In this document: piece by piece, positions 9,717 through 16,726 of the stretch
Position numbering within the stretch: the stretch's first letter is position 1
How the letters are laid out: each line of letters begins with the position of its first letter
Assembly: GCA_905210545.1 (NCBI GenBank)
Contig: CAJLXC010000009.1
Coordinates: 1 to 32,024 of the forward strand
DNA from: an uncultured Eubacteriales bacterium
Lineage (GTDB): Bacteria; Bacillota; Clostridia; Christensenellales; Borkfalkiaceae
Direction: 5' to 3'
Length of the DNA: 32,024 nucleotides
Made by a program: the position numbers and the translations under genes
Notes under the pieces: generated by a model
Told to the model about the DNA's origin: nothing
Databases searched by the model: none
The model's input: the letters and a program-made list of their open reading frames with translations, nothing else

Positions 9717-9839
9717 ATGAAGGAAGAAAAATTCAAGGAATTATTGTCGGCGTTCGCGTTAGACGGCGAACCGTATCTTAAATCGCCTTGCGGCAATAAA
9801 ATCAACGCCGCAGCGGGATATTCCCGCCGCGGCGTTTAA
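9717..9839 (+). pseudogene. Stump of a phosphotransferase (sugar or aminoglycoside kinase-like) gene
   Basis: This 40-codon frame has an excellent ribosome binding site (AAAGGAG, 9706-9712). Residues 1-27 read like the start of phosphotransferase-family kinases (the NahK or aminoglycoside-phosphotransferase type), which often begin with an L..FALDGEP stretch and then a GNGHIN motif. Here it reads FALDGEP at residues 13-19 and then PCGN (24-27), after which the resemblance stops. The last codons are the arm of a terminator-like hairpin. The simplest reading is that a deletion removed the rest of the gene and joined its first 80 bases to a terminator. The match is from memory. A genuine 40-residue peptide is possible but less likely. 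Confidence 0.4.
9804..9836. terminator. GC-rich hairpin, probable terminator between converging units
   Basis: Arms AACGCCGC (9804-9811) and GCGGCGTT (9829-9836) enclose a second stem GCGGG/CCCGC, with one A-C mismatch between the two and a 5-base loop. The T-rich tail is weak on the plus strand (GTTTAATCTTT) and modest on the minus strand. A second, weaker candidate on the plus strand is the imperfect stem at 9871-9891 followed by CTTTTTTT near 9895-9903. Apart from these, 9840-9964 shows no gene. Confidence 0.5.
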
Positions 9840-9964
9840 TCTTTATCATAACAGATATTTTCCGCAACATATCGGTTATTTTTTATCCGATTTGTCTTTT
9901 TTTCTATACCGTCCTGTATAACGTCTAATATTCCGCAAAGAATACCGCCCGCGGGAAATCCGTT

Positions 9965-10474
9965 TCAGGACAAGAATCCCGCGTTTTTCTCGCGAAGTTT
10001 TTTTACGGGCAGATAAAACGCCGTACCCGCCACGTATACGGACGCGCTTTCTCTGGCAAGCAGTAAAAGCACTTGCAATATATAAGCGTATTCGAGTTCT
10101 CCGTAGCAAAAATACCAGATAAGGGGCAACAAAAAAGCGTTCAATAAAACGGGGAAGAGACCGCCGATAAAAATTTTCATAAAATCCGATTTGAAGAGTT
10201 TACCCGCAAAGAAAGTCAGAAATCCCGCAACGAGCGTGATTATGCTTCCGAACACCACGTCGTAAACGGCGCAACCTGTTATGACGTTTATAAGCAGACA
10301 CCCGACGAAGAGCGCGAAAGGCGCTTCGGGAAAAATCAGCGCGAGAAGGGTAAGCCCTTCCGAAAGCCTGAATTGTATCGCCCCGCTCGCGACGGGAAAG
10401 ACTATCAGAGAAAGAACCACGTAAAGCGCGGCTATAATACCCGCGCGGGCAACGGTTTTTGTTTTTGCGTTCAT
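9965..10474 (-). CDS. queT: QueT-family ECF transporter S component (queuosine precursor uptake)
   Basis: This 169-residue hydrophobic protein has about five to six membrane helices. The N-terminal pattern IIAALYVVLS, IQFRLSEGL, a FPEAP turn and a GCLLIN segment are typical of QueT, the substrate-binding subunit that works with a shared ECF energy module (not in this window) to import preQ0 or preQ1. An upstream in-frame ATG at 10564 was rejected because the stretch between it and 10474 is the riboswitch leader, not protein. At the chosen ATG the only ribosome binding site is AGAGGA inside the terminator stem, 8 bases upstream. Control by a preQ1-type switch agrees with the function. Confidence 0.88.
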   Translation of the reverse strand: MNAKTKTVARAGIIAALYVVLSLIVFPVASGAIQFRLSEGLTLLALIFPEAPFALFVGCLLINVITGCAVYDVVFGSIITLVAGFLTFFAGKLFKSDFMKIFIGGLFPVLLNAFLLPLIWYFCYGELEYAYILQVLLLLARESASVYVAGTAFYLPVKKLREKNAGFLS

Positions 10475-10560
10475 AAAAAAAGTCCTCTTTCGGATACCCG
10501 AAAAAGGACGAAAATTCGCTTTTTCGGTTTTTTTAACGAAGTGTTTTCCGAAAACCTTCG
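10475..10560 (-). promoter_or_regulatory. preQ1-I-like riboswitch with antiterminator and terminator before queT
   Basis: Read on the minus strand, P1 is CGAAG (10560-10556) with CTTCG (10541-10537). The loop holds TTCGG (10552-10548), which can pair with CCGAA (10527-10523) beyond an A-rich tail, giving the H-type pseudoknot of preQ1-I aptamers. GGTT, ACAC and the A-run sit where the family has them. Downstream, GTCCTTTTTCGG (10509-10498) pairs with CCGAAAGAGGAC (10493-10482) and is followed by seven T, ending at the ATG. The segment CCGAAAAAG (10527-10519) contains the P2 strand and could instead pair with CTTTTTCGG (10506-10498). Ligand binding would hold P2, release the terminator arm and switch queT off. 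The terminator arm also hides the ribosome binding site. Confidence 0.72.
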
Positions 10561-10565
10561 ACAAT

Positions 10566-10594
10566 ATTCTATCACAATCTTTACAAAAAGTAAA
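10566..10594 (-). promoter_or_regulatory. Extended -10 promoter for queT
   Basis: On the minus strand an extended -10 element TGATAGAAT has its hexamer TAGAAT at 10571-10566. A weak -35 TTTACT lies 17 bases upstream (10594-10589). Transcription would begin within a few bases of 10560, exactly where the riboswitch P1 stem starts, which supports both calls. The promoter begins only 8 bases after the stop of the coat-like gene. Confidence 0.6.
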
Positions 10595-10601
10595 AGGATT
10601 T

Positions 10602-10892
10602 TCAAGCTAATTGACTTTTAACTTTGCAAAATTTGTTTTTTTCTTGCGAGAGCGTGTCTTCCGGCGCGCTTTCTACTTTTGCGTAACCGAGTTCCGTCAT
10701 AAGCAAAAACACGTCCATCTGCGTTTCTGCGGATTCGTTCCAGTGCGCTTTGACGAGCGTGCGGAAGCCTTTGCTCGCGCCTTCCGTCATAGCGGTGGAA
10801 TAGGTTTTGACGACTTCTTTTTCGAGATTAAGCAAGTCCTGCAAACTGTCTTTTTCGTTCAGCGTGATGTCTGCCTTATATTCGTTTGTCAT
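10602..10892 (-). CDS. CotF-like spore coat / ferritin-like small protein
   Basis: This 96-residue, mostly helical protein has the layout of CotF-domain proteins: LQDLLNLEKEVV near residues 18-29 followed by YSTAMTEGAS, a middle HWNESAETQMDVF helix, and a C-terminal LSQEKNKF helix. In Bacillus CotF is a spore coat component; many clostridia carry several short relatives whose role is not proven. No metal-ligand set typical of a true ferritin is evident. It follows the next small coat-like gene at a 9-base gap with a GGAG-type site, so the two are co-transcribed. No terminator is visible before the queT promoter. Confidence 0.7.
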   Translation of the reverse strand: MTNEYKADITLNEKDSLQDLLNLEKEVVKTYSTAMTEGASKGFRTLVKAHWNESAETQMDVFLLMTELGYAKVESAPEDTLSQEKNKFCKVKSQLA

Positions 10893-10901
10893 ATTTTCTC
10901 C

Positions 10902-11087
10902 TTATAACAGGTCGAAAAGCGCGTTAAAGCGTTTTTCGTGTAAGTCGGCAATCTTGTCAAGGTCGTCGGCTAATTTTTTGTTCGTCAGCGTTCTCGCGTA
11001 AAGTCTTGCTTTTTTGCACGCGCTTTCTTCGTAAATAAGAAGGTCGGATAAAAGCGTGGCTTCTTTTGTGGTAAGCATATTCGCCAT
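10902..11087 (-). CDS. Small coat-like / ferritin-like helical protein
   Basis: This 61-residue protein has the pattern LTTKEATLLSDLL, YEESACKKARLYA and a final HEKRFNALFDLL helix. I associate it with small clostridial CotF-like or ferritin-like proteins encoded beside larger CotF genes. It would form a helical hairpin. It heads the pair with the 96-residue protein. Its start codon is preceded directly by seven T, and its only ribosome binding site (GGGGG) lies in the 3' arm of a hairpin, so its translation or transcription may be limited by that structure. Assignment is by pattern and neighbour; the function is uncertain. Confidence 0.6.
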   Translation of the reverse strand: MANMLTTKEATLLSDLLIYEESACKKARLYARTLTNKKLADDLDKIADLHEKRFNALFDLL

Positions 11088-11124
11088 AAAAAAATACCCC
11101 CGTGATTTTATAGAGGGTATTTTT
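11088..11124 (-). terminator. Hairpin with T-run fused to a start codon
   Basis: On the minus strand AAAAATACCC (11124-11115) pairs with GGGTATTTTT (11099-11090) around a 15-base loop, and the T-run reaches the ATG at 11087. It may simply end the transcript of the 86-residue gene upstream, but the only ribosome binding site of the next gene (GGGGG) lies at the base of the 3' arm, so it could also act as an attenuator for the coat-like pair. Confidence 0.5.
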
Positions 11125-11179
11125 CCCGTTATCGGTTTTTTTATACGCGGTTTTTATCTTTTGCGGGGAAAAGCGCGTG

Positions 11180-11440
11180 TTAAAGCAGAGCGTTTTCTAA
11201 CACGAGTTTGTCGAAATCGATTTTCTCCACGAAATCATCCGTTTTGAATCGCACCGAATTATACTTGGCGTAGTTGAATATATGAGTCTTGATAACGACG
11301 GGCGTGGGACAGTCCAGAGCTTCGCACACGTCCCTTACGTACTCGAAAAACAGCGAGTAGTCCGTAGGTCCTTCCCGCTCGTAAACGGTCTGTTTGATTA
11401 TTTTTCCGTTTTTTATGAGTTTGCCCCAGATTTTTACCAT
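11180..11440 (-). CDS. Small conserved-looking protein of unknown function
   Basis: This 86-residue protein is not one I can name. It begins with a short beta-like stretch (MVKIWGKLIKNGKII), then a Tyr/Phe-rich helix (YSLFFEYVRDVCEALD), a VVIKTHIF strand and a C-terminal DDFVEKIDFDKLVL segment. It has no signal peptide, membrane helix or metal motif. The mix of strands and helices and the even codon use resemble its neighbours, so I take it as a real gene. From memory, near-identical short proteins occur widely in clostridial genomes, but I cannot attach a function. It has its own divergent promoter, facing the lrp promoter. Confidence 0.65.
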   Translation of the reverse strand: MVKIWGKLIKNGKIIKQTVYEREGPTDYSLFFEYVRDVCEALDCPTPVVIKTHIFNYAKYNSVRFKTDDFVEKIDFDKLVLENALL

Positions 11441-11453
11441 AATAACGCCCGCA

Positions 11454-11482
11454 ATTAAATATTTAAAAGTATTTTAGCACAA
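11454..11482 (-). promoter_or_regulatory. Promoter for the 86-residue protein gene
   Basis: On the minus strand TTGTGC (11482-11477), a 17-base spacer and TTTAAT (11459-11454) lie 14 bases upstream of the start codon. The -35 matches four of six positions, the -10 five of six. The leader would be very short. Confidence 0.45.
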
Positions 11483-11508
11483 CGTCGTTAAAAAATCAAG
11501 TCCGTTTA

Positions 11509-11537
11509 TTGACAAAATATGTTTTAGAGTATACAAT
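11509..11537 (+). promoter_or_regulatory. Sigma-A type promoter for the lrp-aminotransferase operon
   Basis: TTGACA (11509-11514), 17 bases, then TACAAT (11532-11537). It is back to back with the minus-strand promoter at 11454-11482. The gap of under 30 bases between the two means a regulator bound here could affect both. Lrp-type proteins often control their own promoter, so this is a likely operator region, though I see no clear palindrome. Confidence 0.75.
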
Positions 11538-11576
11538 AGATATAATAAACGCATAAAAATATCTTGCGGGGTAAAT

Positions 11577-12068
11577 ATGGAAATCATTAAAAAACAGATA
11601 ATAAAACTTCTTACCGAAGACGCGCGATATACTTACGAGCAGCTTTCCGACATCACGGGCTTGCCCGTTGCCGACGTAGAAGCCGCCGTAAAAGATCTTG
11701 AAAAAACAGGCGCGATAGTCAAATATTCCGCAATTTTAAATACCGAAGTCATCAGCGCGAAAAGCGTGCAGGCTTTAATAGAAGTGAAAGTCGCGCCGCA
11801 AAAGCTAAAAGGGTTCGATTCTTATGCGGAAGATCTGTACGATTTCGACGAAGTAAAAAGTCTTTATCTTATGAGCGGCGGGTTCGACCTTGCCGTGTTC
11901 GTGGAAGGCGAAAACATTTCCGACGTGGCGCGGTTCGTGGCGGAAAAGCTTTCCGTTATTGACGGTATAATAGGCGTTCAGACTCATTTTATACTTAAAA
12001 AGTATAAGATAGAAGGGCAGATTACCAGACCTGCGGAAGAGCATAAAAGGCAGATATATCAGGCATGA
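11577..12068 (+). CDS. Lrp/AsnC-family transcriptional regulator
   Basis: This 163-residue protein has an N-terminal winged helix-turn-helix (about residues 1-55: KQIIKLLTEDAR, then a recognition region around LPVADVEAAVKDLEKTG) and a C-terminal RAM-type ligand and oligomerisation domain (about 65-140), including the LMSGGFDLAVFVEG strand pair. Such proteins bind amino acids and act as octamers or dimers on promoters. The ribosome binding site is GCGGGG (11565-11570). The last 4 bases overlap the aminotransferase start, so the regulator and enzyme are translationally coupled. It very likely senses an amino acid connected with that enzyme, but the ligand is not readable. Confidence 0.88.
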   Translation: MEIIKKQIIKLLTEDARYTYEQLSDITGLPVADVEAAVKDLEKTGAIVKYSAILNTEVISAKSVQALIEVKVAPQKLKGFDSYAEDLYDFDEVKSLYLMSGGFDLAVFVEGENISDVARFVAEKLSVIDGIIGVQTHFILKKYKIEGQITRPAEEHKRQIYQA

Positions 12069-13246
12069 GAGATTTCGTAACAAAAAAAGTCAGAAATATC
12101 GCGCCGTCGGGGATAAGAAAATTTTTCGATCTCGCCGCCGGGCAGGCCGAAATCATTTCTCTCGGCGTGGGAGAGCCGGATTTTATAACGCCGTGGGTGG
12201 TTCGCGAAGCGGGTATCTCGGCTATAAAAAAAGGCTACACTCAATATACGTCAAATAAAGGGCTTCTTCCTTTAAGGCAACAGATTTCGTCGTATCTTAA
12301 AGAAAGTTTCGGCGCGGAATTTTCCGCCGAGCAGACGGTTATCACAATGGGCGCGAGCGAAGCGATAGACATTACTCTCCGCGCCGTCGTAGACGAAGGA
12401 GACGAGGTGCTTATACCCGACCCGAGTTACGTTTCTTACCGCCCTTGCGTTGAGCTTTGCGGCGGCAAAGCCGTTTCGGTGGAATGTGACGGAGAGAACG
12501 GGTTTATTCTCACGCCCGAAAATCTCGAAAAAGTCGTTTCTCCGAAAACCAAAGCGATAATTTTTCCTTACCCGAACAATCCTACCGGCGGCATTATGAC
12601 GGAAGAAGATATAAAAGCCGTTATTCCGTTTATAATAAAGCACGATTTGCTCGTCATATCCGACGAGATTTACGCAGAACTTACCTACGGTGAAAAGCAC
12701 CGCTCCATAGCCGCTTTCCCCGAAATGAAAGGACGAGTCGCGCTGATAAGCGGTTTTTCAAAGGCGTTCGCGATGACGGGTTGGCGCGTCGGGTTCGTCT
12801 GCGCTCCCGATTCCGTAACCGAAGCGTTATTGAAAATACATCAATACGCGGCTATTTGCGCGCCCGCGTTTTCTCAATACGGCGCGCTTGCGGGATTAAA
12901 GCAGTGCGCGGAAGACGGGTATAAATGCGTGTCCGAAATGCGCGACGAATACGACTCGCGCAGAAAATACGTATTTAAACGGCTCACGGAAGCGGGGCTT
13001 TCGTGCTTCGAGCCGAAAGGTGCGTTTTACATATTCCCGTGCGTTAAAAACACCGGTATGACGGGAGCGGAGTTCGCGCTGGAACTGCTAAAAAAAGAAA
13101 AAGTCGCGGTAGTTCCCGGCGACGCGTTCGGAGAGTTCGGCAAATACTACGTGCGTATTTCCTATGCGTATTCCATGAAAAATCTCGTAATCGCTATGGA
13201 TAAAATATCTCGTTTTATAAAAGAAACGCGCAAGGAAAAGGTTTGA
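12065..13246 (+). CDS. Class I/II PLP-dependent aminotransferase
   Basis: This 393-residue fold-type I enzyme has the PLP Lys at residue 233 (SGFSKAFAM), the PLP-binding N172-P173 in NNPTGG, D200 and Y203 in SDEIYAE, R241 after the Lys motif, and a C-terminal Arg in the YYVRISYA segment for the substrate carboxylate. The N-terminal half shows LGVGEPDF and YTSNKG, as in aspartate, aromatic and succinyldiaminopimelate aminotransferases of subgroup I-gamma. The exact substrate cannot be fixed. The overlapping Lrp gene points to amino acid metabolism. An ATG overlapping the lrp stop is the natural start. Confidence 0.9.
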   Translation: MRDFVTKKVRNIAPSGIRKFFDLAAGQAEIISLGVGEPDFITPWVVREAGISAIKKGYTQYTSNKGLLPLRQQISSYLKESFGAEFSAEQTVITMGASEAIDITLRAVVDEGDEVLIPDPSYVSYRPCVELCGGKAVSVECDGENGFILTPENLEKVVSPKTKAIIFPYPNNPTGGIMTEEDIKAVIPFIIKHDLLVISDEIYAELTYGEKHRSIAAFPEMKGRVALISGFSKAFAMTGWRVGFVCAPDSVTEALLKIHQYAAICAPAFSQYGALAGLKQCAEDGYKCVSEMRDEYDSRRKYVFKRLTEAGLSCFEPKGAFYIFPCVKNTGMTGAEFALELLKKEKVAVVPGDAFGEFGKYYVRISYAYSMKNLVIAMDKISRFIKETRKEKV

Positions 13247-13250
13247 TTAT

Positions 13251-14615
13251 ATGGCTGAAAAAATTAAAAACGCTTTACAGTCGCCATACGTCGTTCCGTG
13301 CGTGTTTTTGTTCGCGTTCCTGTTCTGGCTGGCGGAATTCACGCTCGCTTGCATAAGCTTGCTCGCGCTTTTCGTTGCGGCGATTCTGCTTTTCTGCGAC
13401 GATCCCAAAAATATTTTTTGCCCCGTGATTTACGCGGGATTCTTTGTAAAAGACATAGTCGTCGAATCAAACTGGGCGGTTTACGCCGTATGCATAGGCA
13501 TTGCGGCGGCGTCTTTTATCGTTTTTGCCGTAAGGCATATTATTAAACGCGTAAAAAGCGGAAAAGGGGTCAGACTCGGAAAGCTTTTCTTTCCGCTCGT
13601 TGTTTTAGACGTTGCGTTTATGCTGGGCGGAATTATAGGCAACTTCAACGTCGGCGCGTTTTTCGCCACGGCGGGATTTTGCGCCGTTATGCTGCTGTTG
13701 TATTTCATCGCGGTTAATTTTACCGAAAATCTCGGAGAGTATCTCGCGTTTTTGTTCGTGTGCGGAGCTGCGTATATTATCGTTCAGAGAAGTTGCTACA
13801 ATCTGAAAGAATTCGGGGAAATAAAAGAGATTTTTAAAACGGAATGGACTGCGGCGGAACCGCCTAACACGGCTGCCATTTTCGTCGCGCTCGGCGCGGC
13901 GGCAAGTCTTGCTCTCGGCGTAAACAGAAAACACGGGTATTTAATGCTTATCCCGTTCTCCGTTTTTACGTTTTATCTGATTACGTTGTGCTGCAGGGGG
14001 GTTATTATTTCGGCGACGATAACGTTGACTCCGCTTTTCGTGTATTCTTACGTTAAATCCCGGGAGAAGAAAGGGTTTATCATAACCTTGTTTTCCGTGC
14101 TTGCGGTGTTCGTCGTTCTGGAATTAACCACGCACGTCGGGCGCGAAGCCGTGAAAAAAGTTATAGAAAAAATAAAACAAGCCGGCAGCTCCGGCAGAAC
14201 GGGCGAAAACGGATTGTGGGCGTGGTGCATTGCGAAGTTCAAAGAATATCCGATATTCGGTTACGGATTTATAAGCAAAGATGGTCCCGTTCCCGGCATA
14301 AGACCGGGCGTGGAATACTATATACACGCGCATAACACCGTTCTTCAGTGGGCGGTTTCCTGCGGGGTTTTCGGACTATTGTGTTCCGTATGGTTTTATT
14401 TCGAGAAATACAAGCTTATATTTCTCGGGTTTAAGGAAAACGCGTATTTGTCCTGCTTTGCTATTATCGTCGCTATGAGCGGAATGGTGGATCAGGCGGC
14501 GGCTATGGATCCGTTCGTGTATTTGTTGCCGCTTGTTATCCTTGCCGCGATAGAAAACTTAAAGAGAATTAAAGAATCCGAACCCGTTAAGATGGCAGCG
14601 GCTGTCGCTGCCTGA
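13251..14615 (+). CDS. O-antigen ligase / polymerase-like membrane protein
   Basis: This 454-residue protein has roughly eleven or twelve membrane helices. A large outside loop between the last helices holds the Wzy/WaaL-type features: FGYGF around residue 342, then HAHNTVLQW with His at 359 and 361. That matches the O-antigen ligase (PF04932) family, which joins or polymerises lipid-linked glycans at the outer face of the membrane. The start lies 4 bases after the aminotransferase stop, so it sits in the same transcript, although no glycan genes accompany it here. The partner polymer (teichoic acid, capsule or other) is unknown. A perfect terminator follows. Confidence 0.8.
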   Translation: MAEKIKNALQSPYVVPCVFLFAFLFWLAEFTLACISLLALFVAAILLFCDDPKNIFCPVIYAGFFVKDIVVESNWAVYAVCIGIAAASFIVFAVRHIIKRVKSGKGVRLGKLFFPLVVLDVAFMLGGIIGNFNVGAFFATAGFCAVMLLLYFIAVNFTENLGEYLAFLFVCGAAYIIVQRSCYNLKEFGEIKEIFKTEWTAAEPPNTAAIFVALGAAASLALGVNRKHGYLMLIPFSVFTFYLITLCCRGVIISATITLTPLFVYSYVKSREKKGFIITLFSVLAVFVVLELTTHVGREAVKKVIEKIKQAGSSGRTGENGLWAWCIAKFKEYPIFGYGFISKDGPVPGIRPGVEYYIHAHNTVLQWAVSCGVFGLLCSVWFYFEKYKLIFLGFKENAYLSCFAIIVAMSGMVDQAAAMDPFVYLLPLVILAAIENLKRIKESEPVKMAAAVAA

Positions 14616-14648
14616 AAATGAAAGCTCTTTAATCGTTAAAGATAATAA

Positions 14649-14687
14649 AAAGTTGTTGCCGCCCCGATTCGGGGCGGCAACAACTTT
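14649..14687. terminator. Bidirectional intrinsic terminator between converging genes
   Basis: A perfect 17-bp stem, AAAGTTGTTGCCGCCCC (14649-14665) with its complement (14671-14687), closes a 5-base loop. A- and T-rich flanks exist on both sides, so it can end both the plus-strand operon and the minus-strand rplI-flippase unit. Confidence 0.9.
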
Positions 14688-14718
14688 ATCATTCGATTAT
14701 AATCGGAGCAAATCAAAG

Positions 14719-16074
14719 TTACAGACTTTCGTCTACAGTTTTTTGTTTGCGTTTTCTCGCTATCGCGGTATAAATAAAACCTATTATTATAAAGCTGTAA
14801 AAGCTTAAAAATCTCCACACGATCATCGCGGGGAAAGCAAGTCCGCCGTAAACGTTCGTTCCGCTTAATCCGAGTCCCGTATCGAACAGAAGATAAAACG
14901 ATAAATCCGCCGCGCCCGAATTGCCGGGCGTGGGGATAAAAGAAATCGCCGCGTAAAGAATAAAGCAAAGCTGAACGACTTGCAACCATTCCGTGAATCC
15001 CGTTCTCGAACTCCAGTCAAAGCCGAAAAATTTAAGAGTGAAATAGGCGATGGAGCAAAGAGAAAGCTGTTCCCCGAAACTCATCAGAAAATCCAGCGCG
15101 AAAACGACGGGGTTCGTCGCGAGTTTTTTAAGACAGTTCGCGTTGGTCGTAAGACTTTTGAGCGTTTTCGTTTTAGATGCCGCGGGGTTTTTTACGATTT
15201 TTAATTTCTTGCCGAGAAAAAACACGAAAGTTACGAGCTTTTCTCCGACTTTGGAATTAAAAGAAAACAAAATTACGAACAACGGCACGGAAAAAGCAAG
15301 CAACAGACCGACCGTGGCGATAATCGAGATTATTCTCGGTATAGCCGCAACCATATTTTCGGGTATGTCCAGAGCGTTTCCGATAAAAAGCCCCAACGAA
15401 ACGAATCCGCAGATAACGAAAGCTATCTGATGCAGTATAAATGCGGAAATCGTCATAGAAGACGCTTCTCCCCCCGAATAACCGTTTTTAGTAAGGTTGT
15501 ATATTTCAAACGGCTGACCGCCCACGGCGAGCGGGGTTACGTAGTTGTAATAAAGCCCGATAACGCTCGTGCCTAAACAAACGCCGTACCGCCATTTACC
15601 CGTGAGGCTGAAGGATATAAGCGAATGTTTCGTCGCTTTCAGCGCATAGCACAAAGCGAGCGACAATATGGCGAGAATTATATAGTACCAGCGAGTGGAA
15701 AAAATTTCCGCCCAGTATTCTCTCGGCGGCAGTTGTTTCTTTTCCGAAAAGAAATCGTTATACGCGGTCCAGGCAAGCACGCCCACGACTATTACGATAA
15801 ACAGCCAGGTCATAAGGCGTTTAAAAAATTTCTGACGTTTGGTGACGGCGTCTTTGTCGTCAAAGCCGAACACCTTATTCATTACGATTTGCTTGCCCAC
15901 GCTTTTTTCGTTTTCGTCCGAAACGGAAAAAGCGTGTTCGCGGACGGGGAAATCTCCCGAAATCCGCTCGTCGTATTCTCGTTCGGAGAGTTCGACGATT
16001 TTGGGTTCGGACGTGTTTTCGTCGACTTCTATGACGGTAAAACCGACCGATTGATTCTTTTTGTTTTTCTTCAT
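14719..16074 (-). CDS. Second flippase-like LPG_synthase_TM (UPF0104) protein with long N-terminus
   Basis: This 451-residue paralogue of the protein at 6972-8060 carries the same hallmarks: VTPLAVGGQPFE in the first membrane half and FIPTPGNSGAADLSF in the second. About eight membrane helices start near residue 87. Unlike the first copy, it has a hydrophilic, acidic N-terminal extension of about 85 residues that matches no domain I know. It probably moves a lipid or lipid-linked intermediate across the membrane. It begins 13 bases after the rplI stop and should share its promoter, an unusual pairing. Whether the two paralogues share a substrate is unknown. Confidence 0.83.
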   Translation of the reverse strand: MKKNKKNQSVGFTVIEVDENTSEPKIVELSEREYDERISGDFPVREHAFSVSDENEKSVGKQIVMNKVFGFDDKDAVTKRQKFFKRLMTWLFIVIVVGVLAWTAYNDFFSEKKQLPPREYWAEIFSTRWYYIILAILSLALCYALKATKHSLISFSLTGKWRYGVCLGTSVIGLYYNYVTPLAVGGQPFEIYNLTKNGYSGGEASSMTISAFILHQIAFVICGFVSLGLFIGNALDIPENMVAAIPRIISIIATVGLLLAFSVPLFVILFSFNSKVGEKLVTFVFFLGKKLKIVKNPAASKTKTLKSLTTNANCLKKLATNPVVFALDFLMSFGEQLSLCSIAYFTLKFFGFDWSSRTGFTEWLQVVQLCFILYAAISFIPTPGNSGAADLSFYLLFDTGLGLSGTNVYGGLAFPAMIVWRFLSFYSFIIIGFIYTAIARKRKQKTVDESL

Positions 16075-16087
16075 AACTTCGGCCGCG

Positions 16088-16528
16088 TCAGTTTATAATG
16101 TTGACGGTTATTCTGGCGGTTTCTTCCGGAGAGATTTTTATGATAACGGGATAAGCTCCCGCGGTTTTTACGTTGGCTTGCAATACGATTTTCTTTTTAT
16201 CCACGACAAAACCTTCTTCCGCGAGCTTGTCCGCTATTTCTTTGTTGGTGACGCTGCCGAAGAATTTGCCCGACGCGCCGCTTTTCATCTGAACGGTTAC
16301 CGAAAGCCCGTCGATTTTTTCTTTAAGCTCTTTGTTGGCTTTCAGCTCTTCAGAGCGGTGAAACGCCGCCGCGGCTTTCTGCGCTTTGTTTTCGTTGAGG
16401 GCGGAAGCGTCCGCGGGTTTGGCGTATCCGTTTTTAATCAGATAGTTGTTCGCGAATCCGTCTTTCGCTTCTATGATATCGCCGGCTTTGCCCGAACCTT
16501 TTACGTCTTTAAGTAAAACGACTTTCAT
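16088..16528 (-). CDS. rplI: 50S ribosomal protein L9
   Basis: This 146-residue protein has the L9 N-terminal signature MKVVLLKDVKGSGKAGDI and the GFANNYLI motif that binds 23S rRNA, then the long connecting helix (about 41-75) and the C-terminal domain (about 78-146). Length and layout are normal. In many Bacillota rplI sits near rpsF-ssb-rpsR or dnaB; here it stands alone with the flippase-like gene behind it. It has a clean ribosome binding site (AAGGAG) after a leader hairpin. Confidence 0.97.
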   Translation of the reverse strand: MKVVLLKDVKGSGKAGDIIEAKDGFANNYLIKNGYAKPADASALNENKAQKAAAAFHRSEELKANKELKEKIDGLSVTVQMKSGASGKFFGSVTNKEIADKLAEEGFVVDKKKIVLQANVKTAGAYPVIIKISPEETARITVNIIN

Positions 16529-16544
16529 ACGATGCTCCTTGAAA

Positions 16545-16565
16545 CGCGCGGTTTTTTCCCGCGCG
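16545..16565 (-). other. Leader hairpin upstream of rplI
   Basis: A 7-bp perfect stem (CGCGCGG with CCGCGCG) and a 7-base A-rich loop lie between the rplI promoter and its AAGGAG. It is too small to be a known L9 regulatory RNA; it may stabilise the 5' end. Confidence 0.4.
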
Positions 16566-16583
16566 TAAATCTGACTTTTTATT

Positions 16584-16613
16584 ATTTTACCGCTAAATCG
16601 CGGTGATTGTCAA
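16584..16613 (-). promoter_or_regulatory. Promoter for rplI
   Basis: On the minus strand TTGACA (16613-16608), an 18-base spacer and TAAAAT (16589-16584). It lies 33 bases from the -10 of the divergent Cys-rich gene. Confidence 0.75.
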
Positions 16614-16645
16614 CAATTATGGGGTATAGTTTTTTTCAGAGGCGG

Positions 16646-16651
16646 TATAAT
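16646..16651 (+). promoter_or_regulatory. Possible -10 element for the DUF1540 gene
   Basis: A perfect TATAAT, without a good -35 at 16-18 bases upstream. It may depend on an activator, or on another sigma factor (the family is often linked to sporulating clostridia). A leader of about 70 bases with GC-rich inverted segments follows. Confidence 0.35.
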
Positions 16652-16726
16652 AAAAGGGTAAATCCCGCGGGACGGCGCGAAAACCGCCGCTCCGCGCGAA
16701 AAAATAAAGGAGGGAACGCTTAGGTT

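Noticed and set aside
10475..10564. N-terminal extension of QueT starting at 10564
   Set aside because: The extra 30 residues would be translated from the riboswitch and terminator; the family starts at the internal Met.
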